Positions 1 through 10,315 of a stretch of 64,000 nt of DNA are shown piece after piece; the first letter of the stretch is position 1; each line of letters begins with the position of its first letter. Below the pieces are notes generated by a model. It did not search any database. It was not told where the DNA came from and saw nothing but the letters and a program-made list of their open reading frames with translations. The DNA lies in the NCBI RefSeq assembly GCF_900109945.1, contig NZ_FOBX01000001.1:620001-684000 (forward strand), given 5' to 3'. Source of the stretch: Bradyrhizobium sp. OK095. Lineage in GTDB: Bacteria; Pseudomonadota; Alphaproteobacteria; Rhizobiales; Xanthobacteraceae. Made by a program: the position numbers and the translations under genes.

Positions 1-394
1 CGGCGGACCGCCGGTGCATGCCTGGCCGAAAGATCCCAAGACATCGGTCGTGCGCAGCGCCTCGCGCCTCAACGAGATCCTGATCATCCGGCTTGATCCC
101 GCCGAGCTCGACGAACAAACCAAAGCTCGCGCTGTCGACGGCATCCTCGCCTATTCGGCGATCTGCTCGCATGCCGGCTGTCCTGTCACCGCCTGGGTGA
201 AGAGCGATGTCGGCGACAAGGAGGTGTTTAAGTGCATGTGCCACAACTCCGAATACGATCCCCGCGCGGGCGCGCAGGTCGTGTTCGGGCCGGCGCCGCG
301 GCGGCTCGCGGCGCTGCCGCTTGTGCTCGCCGACACCTCGCTCAGCGTCGCCGGCAACTTCATCGGAAAGGTAGGTGGCGTGCAGCCAGGGTGA
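1..394 (+). CDS. Rieske [2Fe-2S] protein, 5' end outside window
   Basis: Only the C-terminal part is present; the reading frame is open to the window edge, so the GTG at position 14 need not be the true start. The cluster motif is clear: C-S-H-A-G-C followed about 20 residues later by C-M-C-H-N-S, giving the two Cys and two His ligands of a Rieske centre. Such proteins pass electrons in quinol oxidases, bc complexes or ring oxygenases. It lies 117 bases before a PQQ dehydrogenase on the same strand, so a periplasmic electron-transfer role with that enzyme is possible, but this is inference. The N-terminus, which would show a Tat or membrane anchor, is not visible. Confidence 0.85.
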   Translation, partial: GGPPVHAWPKDPKTSVVRSASRLNEILIIRLDPAELDEQTKARAVDGILAYSAICSHAGCPVTAWVKSDVGDKEVFKCMCHNSEYDPRAGAQVVFGPAPRRLAALPLVLADTSLSVAGNFIGKVGGVQPG

Positions 395-511
395 TGGACG
401 GTGCGGGGTATGCCCGCGTCACGAGAGGCCGCATCCGCCGAGGGGCGGACGACGGGACGAACGACAAGAATTCACAACAAGAATTCAAACGGATGAAAAA
501 GGGGAACGTCC

Positions 512-2236
512 ATGACCAGGAAGCAATGGTACCTGTCCGGCTTCGTCGCCTTCACCTGTCTTGCCGCGACCGCAGCGATCGCCGGCCCGATCGAGAACTA
601 CGCGCCCGTCACCCAGCAGCGTCTGGAGAATCCGGAACCCGGCAACTGGATGCTCTACCGGCGCACCTATGACGGGCAGGGCTACAGCCCGCTCGACCAG
701 ATCACCGCCGCCAACGTCAAGAACCTCACGCCGGTCTGGACCTTCGCCACCGGCGTCGTCGAGGGCCACGAGGCGCCGCCGATCGTCAACAACGGCGTGA
801 TGTTCGTGGCCACCCCGATGGGGCAGGTGATCGCGATCAACGCGAAAACCGGCGATGAATATTGGCGCTACAAGCGGCAGCTTCCCGACGATCTGTTCCA
901 GTTGCATCCGACCAGCCGCGGCGTCGGCCTCTGGGAGGACAAGCTCTATCTCGCCACCACCGATGATCATGTCGTTGCGCTGGACGCCAAGACCGGCAAG
1001 GTGGTGTGGGACACCAAGGTGCAGGATTACAAGAAGGGTCAGTACATGACCCTGATGCCGCTGATCGTCGACGGCAAGGTCATCGTCGGCGGCTCGGGCG
1101 GCGAGTTCGGCGTGCGCGGCTATGTCGCCGCCTATGATGCCAAGGACGGCAAGGAGCTGTGGCGGACCTACACCATTCCCGGCGAAGGCGAGCCCGGCCA
1201 CGACACCTGGCAGGGCGACGACTGGAAGAATGGCGGCGGCTCGGCCTGGATGACCGGCAATTACGACAAGGACACCAAGACCGTCTATTGGGGCGTCGGC
1301 AATGCCGCGCCGTGGCCCGGCGAGATGCATCCCGGCGACAATCTCTATACCTCGTCGGTGCTCGCGCTCGATCCCAGCAACGGCAAGATCAAGACCTATC
1401 ACCAGTACCACCAGAACGATTCCTGGGATTGGGACGAGGTCGAGGCGCCGATGCTGATCGACCTGCAGCGCGACGGGCGCAGCATCAAGAGCCTGGTCCA
1501 TCCCGGGCGCGATGCGATCTTCTGGGTGCTCGAGCGCACGCCGACCAAGATCAACTATGTCGCCGGCTGGCCGTTCGTCGCAACCGACGTCTGGAAGGGC
1601 ATCGACGAGAACGGCAAGCCGATCCTCGATCCCGACCACAAGCCGGTCGTCGGCAAGCGCGTCGAGTTCTGTCCGTCACTGTGGGGCGGCAAGGACTGGC
1701 CGTCGGCGGCCTACAGCCAGAGGACCGGGCTCGTCTATGTTCCCGCCAACGAGAATTTCTGCGGCGGATTCACCGGCGAGAAGATTCCGCTCAAGCCGGG
1801 CGAGCTCTGGCTCGGCACCAAGCCTGAGGACATCGGCCTGAAGACCAAGCCGGGCGCGGATCATTTCGGCGAGCTCCAGGCTTGGGATCCCGCCACCGGC
1901 AAGAAGGTGTGGCAGCATAACTTCCCGAAGTCGCAATTGTTCGGCTCGGTGACGGCGACTGCGGGCGACCTCATCTTCGCCGGCGGCACCAACGACCGCA
2001 ACTTCCGCGCCTTCAATGCCAAGAACGGCGAGCTGTTGTGGGAGCAGAAGACTAACTCCGGCATCATGGGCATGCCGGTGTCCTATGAGGTCGACGGCAC
2101 TCAATACATCGCAATCCAGTCGGGCTGGGGCGTGGATGCGCAACGCATCCAGGATGCGCTTGTCACCAACAATATCGGCATCGAGGCCAACGTGCCGCAG
2201 GGCGGCGTGGTCTGGGTGTTCGCGCTGAAGAAGTAA
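512..2236 (+). CDS. PQQ-dependent alcohol dehydrogenase (lanthanide-type, lacks vicinal Cys pair)
   Basis: A 574-residue periplasmic quinoprotein with a signal peptide (about 1-24) and the repeated W-x-T/Y-x-G propeller motifs of the methanol/ethanol dehydrogenase family. Expected metal and PQQ ligands are seen at E198 (G-G-E-F-G), N264, D306 and D308. In W-D-W-D the second Asp is the residue associated with lanthanide rather than calcium use. The adjacent-cysteine disulfide of this family, present in the two other dehydrogenases of the window, is absent: the equivalent segment reads Q-L-H-P-T-S-R-G. It likely oxidises an alcohol or aldehyde in the periplasm; the substrate cannot be read from sequence. 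The start ATG follows an AAAAAGGGGA ribosome-binding stretch. Confidence 0.93.
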   Translation: MTRKQWYLSGFVAFTCLAATAAIAGPIENYAPVTQQRLENPEPGNWMLYRRTYDGQGYSPLDQITAANVKNLTPVWTFATGVVEGHEAPPIVNNGVMFVATPMGQVIAINAKTGDEYWRYKRQLPDDLFQLHPTSRGVGLWEDKLYLATTDDHVVALDAKTGKVVWDTKVQDYKKGQYMTLMPLIVDGKVIVGGSGGEFGVRGYVAAYDAKDGKELWRTYTIPGEGEPGHDTWQGDDWKNGGGSAWMTGNYDKDTKTVYWGVGNAAPWPGEMHPGDNLYTSSVLALDPSNGKIKTYHQYHQNDSWDWDEVEAPMLIDLQRDGRSIKSLVHPGRDAIFWVLERTPTKINYVAGWPFVATDVWKGIDENGKPILDPDHKPVVGKRVEFCPSLWGGKDWPSAAYSQRTGLVYVPANENFCGGFTGEKIPLKPGELWLGTKPEDIGLKTKPGADHFGELQAWDPATGKKVWQHNFPKSQLFGSVTATAGDLIFAGGTNDRNFRAFNAKNGELLWEQKTNSGIMGMPVSYEVDGTQYIAIQSGWGVDAQRIQDALVTNNIGIEANVPQGGVVWVFALKK

Positions 2237-2276
2237 GCTCCGCGGGCGGATCGAAAGGTGCGGAGCGTCAGGGGGC

Positions 2277-2309
2277 AAATGCGGCGGACGGTAACGTCCG
2301 CCGCATTTT
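2277..2309 (+). terminator. Rho-independent terminator after the first PQQ dehydrogenase
   Basis: A perfect 14-base-pair stem (2277-2290 with 2295-2308) closes a GTAA loop, and the 3' arm ends in a short T run. It begins 40 bases after the dehydrogenase stop codon. Confidence 0.8.
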
Positions 2310-2318
2310 GCGTGCGCT

Positions 2319-2452
2319 TCCCTTCTCCCCCTTGTCGGAGAAGGTTGCGCGAAGCGCCGGATGAGGGGTCTCTCTCCGCGGAGACAAACCCCTCACCCAA
2401 GTGAGATTCTGGCAGACAGCGTCGCTGCCCTCTCCCCCAAGGAGCGAAGGCA
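2319..2452. repeat. Dispersed palindromic intergenic repeat, family A, copy 1
   Basis: The block contains the CTTCTCCC...GGAGAAGG palindrome, then GCGCGAAGCGCCGGATGAGG and a distal CCCTCTCCCCCAAGGAG arm. It is related to the blocks at 23511-23670 and 32552-32702 but is the most diverged of the three. It sits in an intergenic space and shows no coding potential. Confidence 0.75.
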
Positions 2453-2476
2453 CATCAACGCGCAGTCGCCTGAAAA

Positions 2477-2737
2477 TTACTTCCCCTGCCTGTCGACTTT
2501 GTCCTTCTCCTTCTGGTTCATCTCCTGAACCTTGGGATCGCTGTTGCTCTGCCCGGTGGTCTGGGTGGTCGAGGCGGGCGGGGCGGTGGTGTTGGGGAGT
2601 GAGTTTTGGTCCGGCGCGGTGGGGCGTGTCGCGGTGGTCGGGGGCGCCGTGTTGCTCTGGGCGAACGCGGCCGCTGTGATCAAAGAAAAGGCGCCCGACA
2701 GCAACGAGACTGCGAGCGCCCTTGAGATGTTGGTCAT
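2477..2737 (-). CDS. Small secreted Thr/Pro-rich protein of unknown function
   Basis: An 86-residue protein with a clear signal peptide (about 1-27, ending A-A-F-A-Q). The mature part is low-complexity Thr, Pro, Ser and Asn, followed by a charged tail rich in Lys, Glu and Asp. The start ATG has an AGGAGC ribosome-binding site. No family is recognised. It is downstream of the IorB-like gene on the same strand and ends next to repeat copy A1. Confidence 0.6.
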   Translation of the reverse strand: MTNISRALAVSLLSGAFSLITAAAFAQSNTAPPTTATRPTAPDQNSLPNTTAPPASTTQTTGQSNSDPKVQEMNQKEKDKVDRQGK

Positions 2738-2790
2738 CGATCTGCTCCTGTCAGATCGATGGAAACGGCGCGAGGCCGTCTTGTGTTCCC

Positions 2791-5103
2791 TTACGCCTCC
2801 AATTGCTTGCCCAGCGGCATGCTGCGGATGCGTTTTCCGGTGGCCGCGAAGATGGCATTCATCAGCGCCGGCGCGAACGGGGGCACGCCGGGCTCGCCGA
2901 CGCCACTCGGCGGCGTGTCGGGTGCGGGCGGCACGATGTAGACGTTGGTGACCCCAGGAGATTCATCCATCCTGATGACCTGGAAGTCGTCAAAATTCTT
3001 CTGCTCTACCTTGCCGTCCTTGAAGGTGACCGCGCCGTATTTGGCGAGGCTCAGCCCCATGATCGCCGCGCCCTCGATCTGCGAGGCGATGCGCTCGGGG
3101 TTGACATAGGTGCCGCAGTCGATCGCGGTGTCGACCCGCGGCACCGTCAGCTTGCCCTTGTCGTCGACGGCCACCTCGACGATGGTCGCGATATAGCTGA
3201 CGAAGCTGCGGTGCACGGCGATGCCGAGACCGTGGCCCTTGGGGACCGTGCGGCCCCATTCACCCTTCTCGGCAACCAGCTCGACCACCTTGCGCAGGCG
3301 CGCGGTGTCGATCGGGTAGCTGTCATAGGGCTCGCCGTAGTTCCACATGTCCTTAACCGCTGGCTTGACGATGCGTGGGCTGCCGATCAGCGCGAGCAGC
3401 GTCTCCTTCTGGTCGCGGCCGGTCGCAGCTGCGATCTCGCCGACCATCGACTGCACCGCAAAGGCGCGCGGGATATTCGAGACCGAACGGAACCAGCCGA
3501 TGCGGGTGAAGGCCGCGGCTTCCGGGTTCTCGCAACTGATATTGGCGATCTCGAACGGCATGTCGACGAGGCCCATGCCGAGCTCGAACGCGGCCGCGTG
3601 TTTTGCGCCGGCGGCAAAGGTCGAGGCGATGGTCGGCGCTACGCTGCGGTGGCGCCAGGCGATCACCTTGCCGCTCTTGTCGAGGCCCGCCTCGATGCGT
3701 TCCACCGAGACCGTGTGCAGGAAGTCGTGGTGGAGGTCGTCCTCACGCGTCCATTGCACCTTCACGGGCGCGCCGAGCTCCTTCGACAGCAGCGCGGCCT
3801 CGAGCGCAAAATCGCATTTCGACTTGCGGCCGAAGCCGCCGCCGAGCAGGGTGACGTTGACGGTAACGTTACCCTCGGGAATGCCGAGCGTCTTGGCGAC
3901 GTCCTCGCGGGTGCCGCCGGGGCTCTGCACCGGCGCCCAGATCTCAGCCTTGTCGCCCTTGACGTCGGCAACCGCGACCGGCGGCTCCATGCTGACATGG
4001 GCCAAGTGCGGCAGATAATATTCGCCGACGACGACCTTGTCGGCGCTCTTGAGCGCAGCGTCAGCGTCGCCTTCCTGGCGCACGACGAGGCCCGGCTTGC
4101 GCGAGGCCTCCTCGAGCTCCTTGCGATAGGCGACCGAGTCGTATTTGCCGTTGGCGCCGTCGTCCCAGGTCAGCTTCAACGCGTCGCGGCCCTTGATCGC
4201 CGCGCCGGTGTTGCGCGCGATCACCGCGACGCCGCCGAGCGGCTGGAACTTCGACGGCCACGGCCAGCCGCGCACCTGCATCACCTTCTCGACGCCGGGC
4301 ACCTTTAATGCTGCCTCCGCATCGAACTTGACCAGCTTGCCGCCGGTCACCGGCGGCCGCGCGATCACGGCATATTTCATGCCGGGGAGACGCACATCGG
4401 CACCGTAGCGGGCCTTGCCGGTGGTGATGTCGTGCAGATCGACGATGCTGACCTGCCCCTTGCCGAGATAGCGAAAATCCTTGGGGTCCTTCAGCTTGAG
4501 GCCTTCGATAGCAGGCACCGATTCCTTGGCGGCGTCAGCCGCGAGTTCGCCGAAGCCGAGCTTGCGACCGCTGGCGCTATGGACGACCTCGTGATTGACG
4601 GCCTTGACCTCGGTCGCTGGCACGCCCCAACGCTTTGCCGCGGCCTGCTCCAGCATGCTACGGGCGGAGGCGCCGATCTGGCGCATCGGGATCAGATAAT
4701 GCCGCGTGCTGCGCGAGCCGTCGGTGTCCTGGTTGCCGAACTTGACCTCGTCGCCGTGGGCCTGCTGCACCTTCACTTTCGACCAGTCGGCCTCCATCTC
4801 CTCGGCGACGATCAGCGGCAGGCTGGTGCGCACGCCGGTGCCCATCTCGGAGCGGTGGGCGAGAATGGTGACGGTGCCGTCGGGTGCGACCGCGACGAAC
4901 ACGCGCGGATCGACCACGACGCCATGCGGCATCTTGCCGGCGCCGGTCTCATAGGCGAACGCCTGGCGCGACATCACGGGGGCGGCGAGCACGAAGCCGC
5001 CGGTAACGCCGAGCCCCTTCAGGATACTGCGGCGCGAGACCTTCTCGACTCGGATGCTCTTTTCGAAGCCACGAAGCTTCGCAGGCTTGTCGATGAAATT
5101 CAT
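2791..5103 (-). CDS. Molybdopterin-binding subunit of a xanthine dehydrogenase-family hydroxylase (IorB-like)
   Basis: A 770-residue protein with a twin-arginine signal (S23-R-R-S-I-L-K29), so the folded molybdenum enzyme is exported. The G-G-G-F-G-R-K segment in the middle is a molybdopterin contact, and G-V-G-E-P-G near the end carries the conserved active-site Glu (E737). Size and Tat signal match the isoquinoline 1-oxidoreductase beta/periplasmic aldehyde oxidoreductase group, where a single large subunit pairs with a small [2Fe-2S] subunit. That partner lies immediately upstream with almost no gap. Next to a PQQ alcohol dehydrogenase, oxidation of the product aldehyde to an acid is plausible; the substrate is inferred. 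Confidence 0.9.
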   Translation of the reverse strand: MNFIDKPAKLRGFEKSIRVEKVSRRSILKGLGVTGGFVLAAPVMSRQAFAYETGAGKMPHGVVVDPRVFVAVAPDGTVTILAHRSEMGTGVRTSLPLIVAEEMEADWSKVKVQQAHGDEVKFGNQDTDGSRSTRHYLIPMRQIGASARSMLEQAAAKRWGVPATEVKAVNHEVVHSASGRKLGFGELAADAAKESVPAIEGLKLKDPKDFRYLGKGQVSIVDLHDITTGKARYGADVRLPGMKYAVIARPPVTGGKLVKFDAEAALKVPGVEKVMQVRGWPWPSKFQPLGGVAVIARNTGAAIKGRDALKLTWDDGANGKYDSVAYRKELEEASRKPGLVVRQEGDADAALKSADKVVVGEYYLPHLAHVSMEPPVAVADVKGDKAEIWAPVQSPGGTREDVAKTLGIPEGNVTVNVTLLGGGFGRKSKCDFALEAALLSKELGAPVKVQWTREDDLHHDFLHTVSVERIEAGLDKSGKVIAWRHRSVAPTIASTFAAGAKHAAAFELGMGLVDMPFEIANISCENPEAAAFTRIGWFRSVSNIPRAFAVQSMVGEIAAATGRDQKETLLALIGSPRIVKPAVKDMWNYGEPYDSYPIDTARLRKVVELVAEKGEWGRTVPKGHGLGIAVHRSFVSYIATIVEVAVDDKGKLTVPRVDTAIDCGTYVNPERIASQIEGAAIMGLSLAKYGAVTFKDGKVEQKNFDDFQVIRMDESPGVTNVYIVPPAPDTPPSGVGEPGVPPFAPALMNAIFAATGKRIRSMPLGKQLEA

Positions 5104-5104
5104 G

Positions 5105-5557
5105 TCACACTCCCGTCGATGCGAGATGGACTGCGTTCTCGATGCGCTGATAGCAGCCGCAGCGGCAGATGTTGCCCGCCATGGCCTCGCGGATCTGGTC
5201 GTGCGACGGCTTGGGGTTTTCCATCAACAGCGCTGCGGCCTGCATGATCTGGCCGGCCTGGCAGAAGCCGCATTGGGGGACGTTGACCTGGCGCCAGGCC
5301 TTCTGTACCGGGTGATCGCCGTTCGGATGCAGTCCCTCGATCGTGGTGATCTCGCGGCCGGCGACGTCGTTGATCGATGTGATGCAGGAGCGCACGGCTT
5401 CCTTGTCGACGATGACGGTGCAGGCGCCGCACAGGGCCTGGCCACAGCCGAACTTGGTGCCGGTGAGCCCGGCCTCGTCACGGAGGAACCAGAGTAGCGG
5501 GAGATCCGGGTCGCCGTCCCAGCTCTGTTCCTGGCCGTTGATCTTCACCTTGATCAT
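5105..5557 (-). CDS. [2Fe-2S] subunit of the same molybdenum hydroxylase (IorA-like)
   Basis: A 150-residue protein with two iron-sulfur clusters. The plant-ferredoxin-type cluster uses C38, C43, C46 and C58, and the C-terminal cluster uses C96, C99, C131 and C133 (C-G-F-C ... C-R-C). There is no signal peptide, as expected for a subunit carried out by its Tat-tagged partner, which starts one base after this stop codon. ATG at 5557 is preferred over the in-frame ATG two codons upstream because the GAGGG ribosome-binding site is correctly spaced only for the former. No third, cytochrome-bearing subunit is adjacent, so the electron acceptor is unknown. Confidence 0.92.
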   Translation of the reverse strand: MIKVKINGQEQSWDGDPDLPLLWFLRDEAGLTGTKFGCGQALCGACTVIVDKEAVRSCITSINDVAGREITTIEGLHPNGDHPVQKAWRQVNVPQCGFCQAGQIMQAAALLMENPKPSHDQIREAMAGNICRCGCYQRIENAVHLASTGV

Positions 5558-6143
5558 GATCATCCCTCGCTCTTCATAAGCATGCCGATTTTCAAATTTG
5601 CCGAATTCGTGTCGCCGCATCCCGACCTGTTGTCCCGCGCGGGCAGATCCCGGCAGGAAGCAGGAATACGAATCGTGATGTCCGGATGTGCTCGATACCT
5701 CCCGTCTTATTCTTGATTAATTGAATTCGCGCGGCATCGTCACGCCGCGAGGCTAGCAGAGATCGCAGCGGTTCGGCGTTCACAGCCGAGTGTTCTCGGT
5801 GGGAAAACATTGCAACCGAGGTTTGTCAAAAGCAGGGCGCGGCATCACGCTGCGCCTGCGAAGTGGACATCGCGAAAAAAGCTTCGTCCGGCAGAATGAC
5901 TGCGCGGACGAAGCAGGATGCCTCAGTCGAGGGAGGGAGAAACGCAGAAGCGCGGACTTCGAACGGGAAGTGAGCGGCACTGCGCAGTCATTCAGAGATC
6001 AGGACTGAGGGAGCTAATGGCCCTCGTACGCAGAGTGCAGAGGCGCGGCCTCGCCGCGATCGTCCGGGGCCGGACCCGCCCGGCTCGCTGGCGATGGTCG
6101 GGCCAGCGAGCGGACGGGGCACGGCGAACGTCTGGCGGCCTTG
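5558..6143. other. Intergenic region without a supported gene
   Basis: No open frame here has a good ribosome-binding site or family-like sequence. A 10-base-pair inverted repeat (5881-5890 with 5905-5914, GCTTCGTCCG and its complement) could form a hairpin but lacks a T run. The part nearest 5557 must hold the promoter of the IorAB-like pair. Confidence 0.6.
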
Positions 6144-6704
6144 TCAGGCCGCTTTGGCTTTCGCCACGTGAGTCGCAATCGCGTCCATCAGCGCCGGCGA
6201 TAGGCAGTCATAGGGCTCGAGCCCGATTTCCTTCAGCCGTGAACGGATGCCGGCCATCTGCTCCGGCTTGACGCCGGACTCGATCACCGAGGAGACGAAG
6301 GCGGCGAATTGCGGCGCCTGCGAGCCCTGCTCCTGGAACAGCTCCGGATGGACGAAATCGAGCCCGTAGAACGGATGGTTCTTGTTCTCGATGCGGCCGT
6401 ACATGTGCGTGCCGCAGGCCTTGCAGGCGTGACGCTGGATCACCGCGGACGCGTCGACGATCTCGAGCTTGTCGCCGTTCTCGAGCACGGTGACGTTCTG
6501 GCGCGGCACCACGGCGACGACCGAGAAGTTCGCGCCCTGCGGCTTCCAGCACTTGGTACAGCCGCAGGCGTGGTTGTGGGCGACGTCGCCCTTGATGCCG
6601 ACCTTGACCTGATGGTCCTTGCATTTGCAGGCCAGCGTGCCGCCGGCAAAGCTGCCGCTGCCCTGTTTGAGGCCGTTGTCGATCGAGGGATGGAGTGCAG
6701 TCAT
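6144..6704 (-). CDS. gfa: Glutathione-dependent formaldehyde-activating enzyme
   Basis: A 186-residue zinc protein that favours formation of S-hydroxymethylglutathione from formaldehyde and glutathione. The Gfa cysteine pattern is visible: C26-K-C28, C47-G-C49-T-K-C52 and C94-K-A-C97, together with [18 protein letters not shown] typical of the family. AAGGAGG precedes the ATG. It is the last gene of the xoxF-xoxG-formaldehyde dehydrogenase-gfa series, 33 bases after the dehydrogenase, and feeds the substrate used by that enzyme. Whether Gfa is a true catalyst or a glutathione carrier is debated for the family. Confidence 0.93.
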   Translation of the reverse strand: MTALHPSIDNGLKQGSGSFAGGTLACKCKDHQVKVGIKGDVAHNHACGCTKCWKPQGANFSVVAVVPRQNVTVLENGDKLEIVDASAVIQRHACKACGTHMYGRIENKNHPFYGLDFVHPELFQEQGSQAPQFAAFVSSVIESGVKPEQMAGIRSRLKEIGLEPYDCLSPALMDAIATHVAKAKAA

Positions 6705-6737
6705 GGGTCGATCCTCCTTGGGGGTGACGCTTTCGAG

Positions 6738-7847
6738 CTAGTAGACGACGACGGAGCGGATGGATTTGCCCTCGTGCATGAGGTCAAAACCCTTGTTGAT
6801 CTCTTCGAGCTTGAGCACGTGGGTGATCATCGGATCGATCTGGATCTTTCCGTTCATGTACCAGTCGACGATCTTCGGCACGTCGGTACGGCCGCGCGCG
6901 CCGCCGAAGGCCGTGCCGCGCCAGTTACGGCCGGTGACGAGCTGGAACGGGCGGGTGGCGATCTCCTTGCCGGATTCGGCAACGCCGATGATGATCGAGG
7001 TGCCCCAGCCGCGATGGCAGGCTTCCAGCGCCTGGCGCATCACGGTGGTGTTACCGGTGCAGTCGAAGGTGTAGTCGGCGCCGCCGTCGGTCAGGTTGAC
7101 CAGATGGGGGACGATATCGCCGGTGATCTTCTTGGGGTTGACGAAGTCGGTCATGCCGAACCGACGGCCCCAATCTTCCTTGGAGTCGTTGATGTCGACG
7201 CCGATGATCTTGTCGGCGCCGGCCATCTTGGCGCCCTGGATGACGTTGAGGCCGATCCCGCCGAGGCCGAACACGACCACGTTGGAGCCCGGCTCGACCT
7301 TGGCGGTGTTGACGACGGCGCCGACGCCCGTGGTGACGCCGCAGCCGATGTAACAGCTCTTGTCGAACGGCGCGTCCTCGCGGATCTTGGCGACCGCGAT
7401 CTCCGGCAGCACGGTGAAGTTCGAGAAGGTCGAGCAGCCCATGTAGTGGTAGACCGGCTTGCCTTTGTAGGAGAAGCGGCTGGTGCCGTCGGGCATCACG
7501 CCCTTGCCTTGCGTCGCGCGGATCGCGGTGCAGAGATTGGTCTTCTGGCTCAGGCAGCTTTTGCACTGCCGGCATTCCGGCGTGTAGAGCGGGATGACGT
7601 GATCGCCCGGCTTCACCGAGCTCACGCCAGGGCCGATCTCGCGGATGATGCCGGCGCCCTCATGGCCCAGGACCGACGGGAAGATTCCCTCGCTGTCGAA
7701 GCCGTCGAGCGTGTAGGCGTCGGTATGGCAGATGCCTGTCGCCTTGATCTCGACCAGGACTTCGCCGGCCTTCGGTCCTTCCAGATCGAGTTCGACGATC
7801 TCGAGTGGTTTCTTGGCTTCAAAAGCGACGGCGGCACGTGTCTTCAT
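6738..7847 (-). CDS. adhC: S-(hydroxymethyl)glutathione dehydrogenase, class III alcohol dehydrogenase
   Basis: A 369-residue cytoplasmic zinc enzyme that oxidises S-hydroxymethylglutathione to S-formylglutathione with NAD. The catalytic zinc site shows C40, H62 and E63 (G-H-E); the structural zinc lobe uses C92, C95, C98 and C106. A Rossmann G-L-G-G-I-G motif binds NAD. It matches the class III/GSH-FDH group closely (called flhA in Paracoccus). The GAGGAG ribosome-binding site is well placed. Its product is the substrate of the S-formylglutathione hydrolase at 32721-33566, so formaldehyde from the quinoprotein can be taken to formate. Confidence 0.97.
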   Translation of the reverse strand: MKTRAAVAFEAKKPLEIVELDLEGPKAGEVLVEIKATGICHTDAYTLDGFDSEGIFPSVLGHEGAGIIREIGPGVSSVKPGDHVIPLYTPECRQCKSCLSQKTNLCTAIRATQGKGVMPDGTSRFSYKGKPVYHYMGCSTFSNFTVLPEIAVAKIREDAPFDKSCYIGCGVTTGVGAVVNTAKVEPGSNVVVFGLGGIGLNVIQGAKMAGADKIIGVDINDSKEDWGRRFGMTDFVNPKKITGDIVPHLVNLTDGGADYTFDCTGNTTVMRQALEACHRGWGTSIIIGVAESGKEIATRPFQLVTGRNWRGTAFGGARGRTDVPKIVDWYMNGKIQIDPMITHVLKLEEINKGFDLMHEGKSIRSVVVY

Positions 7848-7909
7848 CGGTAACTCCTCAAATTCTCGAAAGGACGCCCAGAACTAGGTCTCGGCAGGCT
7901 TCCAAACGT

Positions 7910-8428
7910 TCACTTCTTGCCCATGCACGAGTCTTCGTTCTTGGTATAGGCGTCGTTCTTGTCCTCATGCTTGCCGGGACGGGCGCGGCCCCAGGCATCG
8001 TTGGAGCGTGCGCGCAGATAGACGTAGAGGTCGTCCATGTAGCACGCGACGTTCGGATTATCGCCGAAGGCCGGCATCACGTTCTCTGCGGCGGTCGAGA
8101 TGTTCTTGCGGCCCGAGGCGACGACGCCGAGAAAATCGGCATAGCTCATCGTCTTGAGCGAATCCTTCAATGCCGGCGCATAGGTCGAGCCCAGTCCATC
8201 CGGGCCGTGGCACACATGGCAGTCCGAGTGATAGCGGCGGTATCCGGAATAGGTGTACCAGTCGACGGACTCGCCGTTGACCTTGTAGGTCGGGTTTCCT
8301 TCCTTATCGAGCCATTCGCCAGTTTCGTTCTGCTTGACGGCAGTCGGGTCGCCCGAGCCGTCCGCAACAGCAATTCCCCCCGAGGCAACGAAGATCATCG
8401 CAGCAATGACAGAGCAGATTTTACGCAA
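7910..8428 (-). CDS. xoxG: Periplasmic cytochrome c, electron acceptor of XoxF
   Basis: A 172-residue exported cytochrome with a signal peptide (about 1-22), one haem site C70-H-V-C73-H74 and a likely axial Met at M118. It lies directly downstream of xoxF, the position of XoxG (cytochrome cL type), which takes electrons from XoxF and passes them to an oxidase. The chosen start is TTG, with GAGGA seven bases upstream; the only nearby ATG would remove half of the signal peptide. The C-terminal tail contains an additional Cys (C168) in a Lys/Asp-rich end. Confidence 0.92.
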   Translation of the reverse strand: MRKICSVIAAMIFVASGGIAVADGSGDPTAVKQNETGEWLDKEGNPTYKVNGESVDWYTYSGYRRYHSDCHVCHGPDGLGSTYAPALKDSLKTMSYADFLGVVASGRKNISTAAENVMPAFGDNPNVACYMDDLYVYLRARSNDAWGRARPGKHEDKNDAYTKNEDSCMGKK

Positions 8429-8509
8429 GAGCTTGTCCTCGTAGACATCAGGTGGAGACGAGCCGGCGCGTGGAGTTGATCCACGCGCCGGAGCGACACT
8501 GAGGTGAGG

Positions 8510-10315
8510 CTAGTTCGCCGGCAGCGAGAACACGGTCAGCGTACCGCCGAGTGCCGTGTAGTTGCTGAGCGCCGCGTAGCCACCGACTGCGCCGAGACCC
8601 GCGGTCGGATCGGTCAGGCCTGCGGCGAGACCGATGCCGGCCCAGCCACCGACGCCCGAGAGCACTGCGACATACTGCTTGCCGCCGTTCTCATAGGTCG
8701 TGACGTTGCCGATGATGCCGGAGGGAGTCTTGAACTTGTAGAGCTCCTTTCCGGTCTTGGCGTCGACGGCCTTCAGGTAGCCTTCGAGCGTTCCGTAGAA
8801 CACCACGTTGCCGGCGGTCGCGAGTGCTCCCGACCAGACCGAGAACTGCTCCTTGTTCGACCAGACGATCTTGCCGGTCTTGCCGTCCCAGGCGATGAAA
8901 TTGCCCATGTGGCTTTCACCCGCCGGCGGATACATCGAGAGCGTCGCACCCACATAGGGCTGGCCCGCGGTGTAGCTCACCTTGAACGGCTCGTAGTCCA
9001 TGCAGACGTGGTTGGTCGGAACGTAGAACAGCTGCGTGTCCGGCGAGTAGGCTGCCGGCTGCTCGTCCTTGCTGCCGAGCGCGGCCGGGCAGATGCCCTT
9101 CACGTTGTGGTCCTCGCCCGCCTTGTCGGTCGAAGCTGCGTCGAGCACCTTCGGACGGCCATAGGTCGGCGAGTTCTTGTCCATGTCGACGCCGGAGGTC
9201 CAGTTCACCTTCGGATCGAACTTCTCGGCGACCAGCAGTTCGCCGGTGCCGCGATCGAGCGTATAGCCGAGGCCGTTACGATCGAAATGTGTCAGCAGCT
9301 TGCGCGGGGCGCCGCCGATCGTCTGGTCCGAGAGAATCATCTCGTTGACGCCGTCATAGTCCCACTCGTCATGGGGCGTCATCTGATAGACCCACTTGGC
9401 AACGCCAGTGTCCGGGTTGCGCGCCCAGATCGTCATCGACCATTTGTTGTCACCGGGACGCTGCTTCGGATTCCAGGTCGAGGGATTGCCTGACCCGTAA
9501 TAGATGAGGTTCAGCTCGGGGTCGTAGGAGATCCAGCCCCAGGTGGCACCGCCGCCGATCTTCCACTGATCGCCTTGCCAGGTCTTGAGGCTCGAGTCCT
9601 TGCCGACCGGCTTGCCGAGTGCGGTGGTCTTGTCGTCGACCAGGATCTGGTCATCCGGCCCTTCCGAGAATCCGCGCCAGGCCACCTTGCCGGTCTTGAT
9701 GTCGTAGGCGGTCATATGGGCTTGAACGCCGAACTCACCGCCGGAGATGCCGACCAGCACCTTGTCCTTCACGACCAGCGGCGCCGAGGTTCCGGTCTCG
9801 CCCTTGCCGGGATCGCCGTTCTTGGCCGACCATGCCAGCTGACCGCTCTTGGCATCGAGCGCGACCAAGGTCGTGTCGGCCTGATGCAGGAAGATCTTGC
9901 CGTCACCGTAAGCGAGGCCGCGGTTGACCGTATCGCAGCACATCACCGGGATGACGTTCGGATCCTGCTTCGGCTCATACTTCCAGACGATCTTGTTCTC
10001 GTTGGAAAGGTCAATAGCGTAGACCTTGTTCGGGAACGGCGTGTGGACGTACATCATGTTGCCGATGATCAGCGGGCCGCCTTCGTGGCCGCGCAGCACG
10101 CCGGTCGAGAAGGTCCAGGCGACCTGGAGCTTGCCGACGTTTTGTGAGTTGATCTGGTTCAGCTTGGAATAGCGGGTGCTTGCATAATCGCCGGCCGGGA
10201 TCACCCAGTCTTTGGGATTTTGCGACATCTTGAGCACTTCGTCATTGGCCGAAGCGCCACCGACGGCGAGAGCCGCCGCGGAGCCAAGAAAGGCCGCCAG
10301 TAGTACCTTGCGCAT
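8510..10315 (-). CDS. xoxF: Lanthanide-dependent methanol dehydrogenase XoxF
   Basis: A 601-residue periplasmic quinoprotein that oxidises methanol with PQQ. The signal peptide is about 1-23. The vicinal cysteines C126-C127 (C-C-D-T-V-N-R-G) form the disulfide near PQQ. The metal-site residues are E194, N277, D319 and D321; W-D-Y-D is the XoxF signature, with D321 the extra ligand for a lanthanide. The start used here is the ATG at 10315, because GGAGG lies seven bases before it; the ATG two codons upstream is too close to that site. It heads the xoxF-xoxG-adhC-gfa series, is divergent from an AraC-type regulator, and no mxaF is present in the window. Confidence 0.98.
   Translation of the reverse strand: MRKVLLAAFLGSAAALAVGGASANDEVLKMSQNPKDWVIPAGDYASTRYSKLNQINSQNVGKLQVAWTFSTGVLRGHEGGPLIIGNMMYVHTPFPNKVYAIDLSNENKIVWKYEPKQDPNVIPVMCCDTVNRGLAYGDGKIFLHQADTTLVALDAKSGQLAWSAKNGDPGKGETGTSAPLVVKDKVLVGISGGEFGVQAHMTAYDIKTGKVAWRGFSEGPDDQILVDDKTTALGKPVGKDSSLKTWQGDQWKIGGGATWGWISYDPELNLIYYGSGNPSTWNPKQRPGDNKWSMTIWARNPDTGVAKWVYQMTPHDEWDYDGVNEMILSDQTIGGAPRKLLTHFDRNGLGYTLDRGTGELLVAEKFDPKVNWTSGVDMDKNSPTYGRPKVLDAASTDKAGEDHNVKGICPAALGSKDEQPAAYSPDTQLFYVPTNHVCMDYEPFKVSYTAGQPYVGATLSMYPPAGESHMGNFIAWDGKTGKIVWSNKEQFSVWSGALATAGNVVFYGTLEGYLKAVDAKTGKELYKFKTPSGIIGNVTTYENGGKQYVAVLSGVGGWAGIGLAAGLTDPTAGLGAVGGYAALSNYTALGGTLTVFSLPAN

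Noticed and set aside
485..1639. Long open frame antisense to the first PQQ dehydrogenase
   Set aside because: It lies fully inside a well-supported gene, has Asp/Val/Ala-biased mirror composition and no family-like motifs. GC-rich third positions create such shadows.
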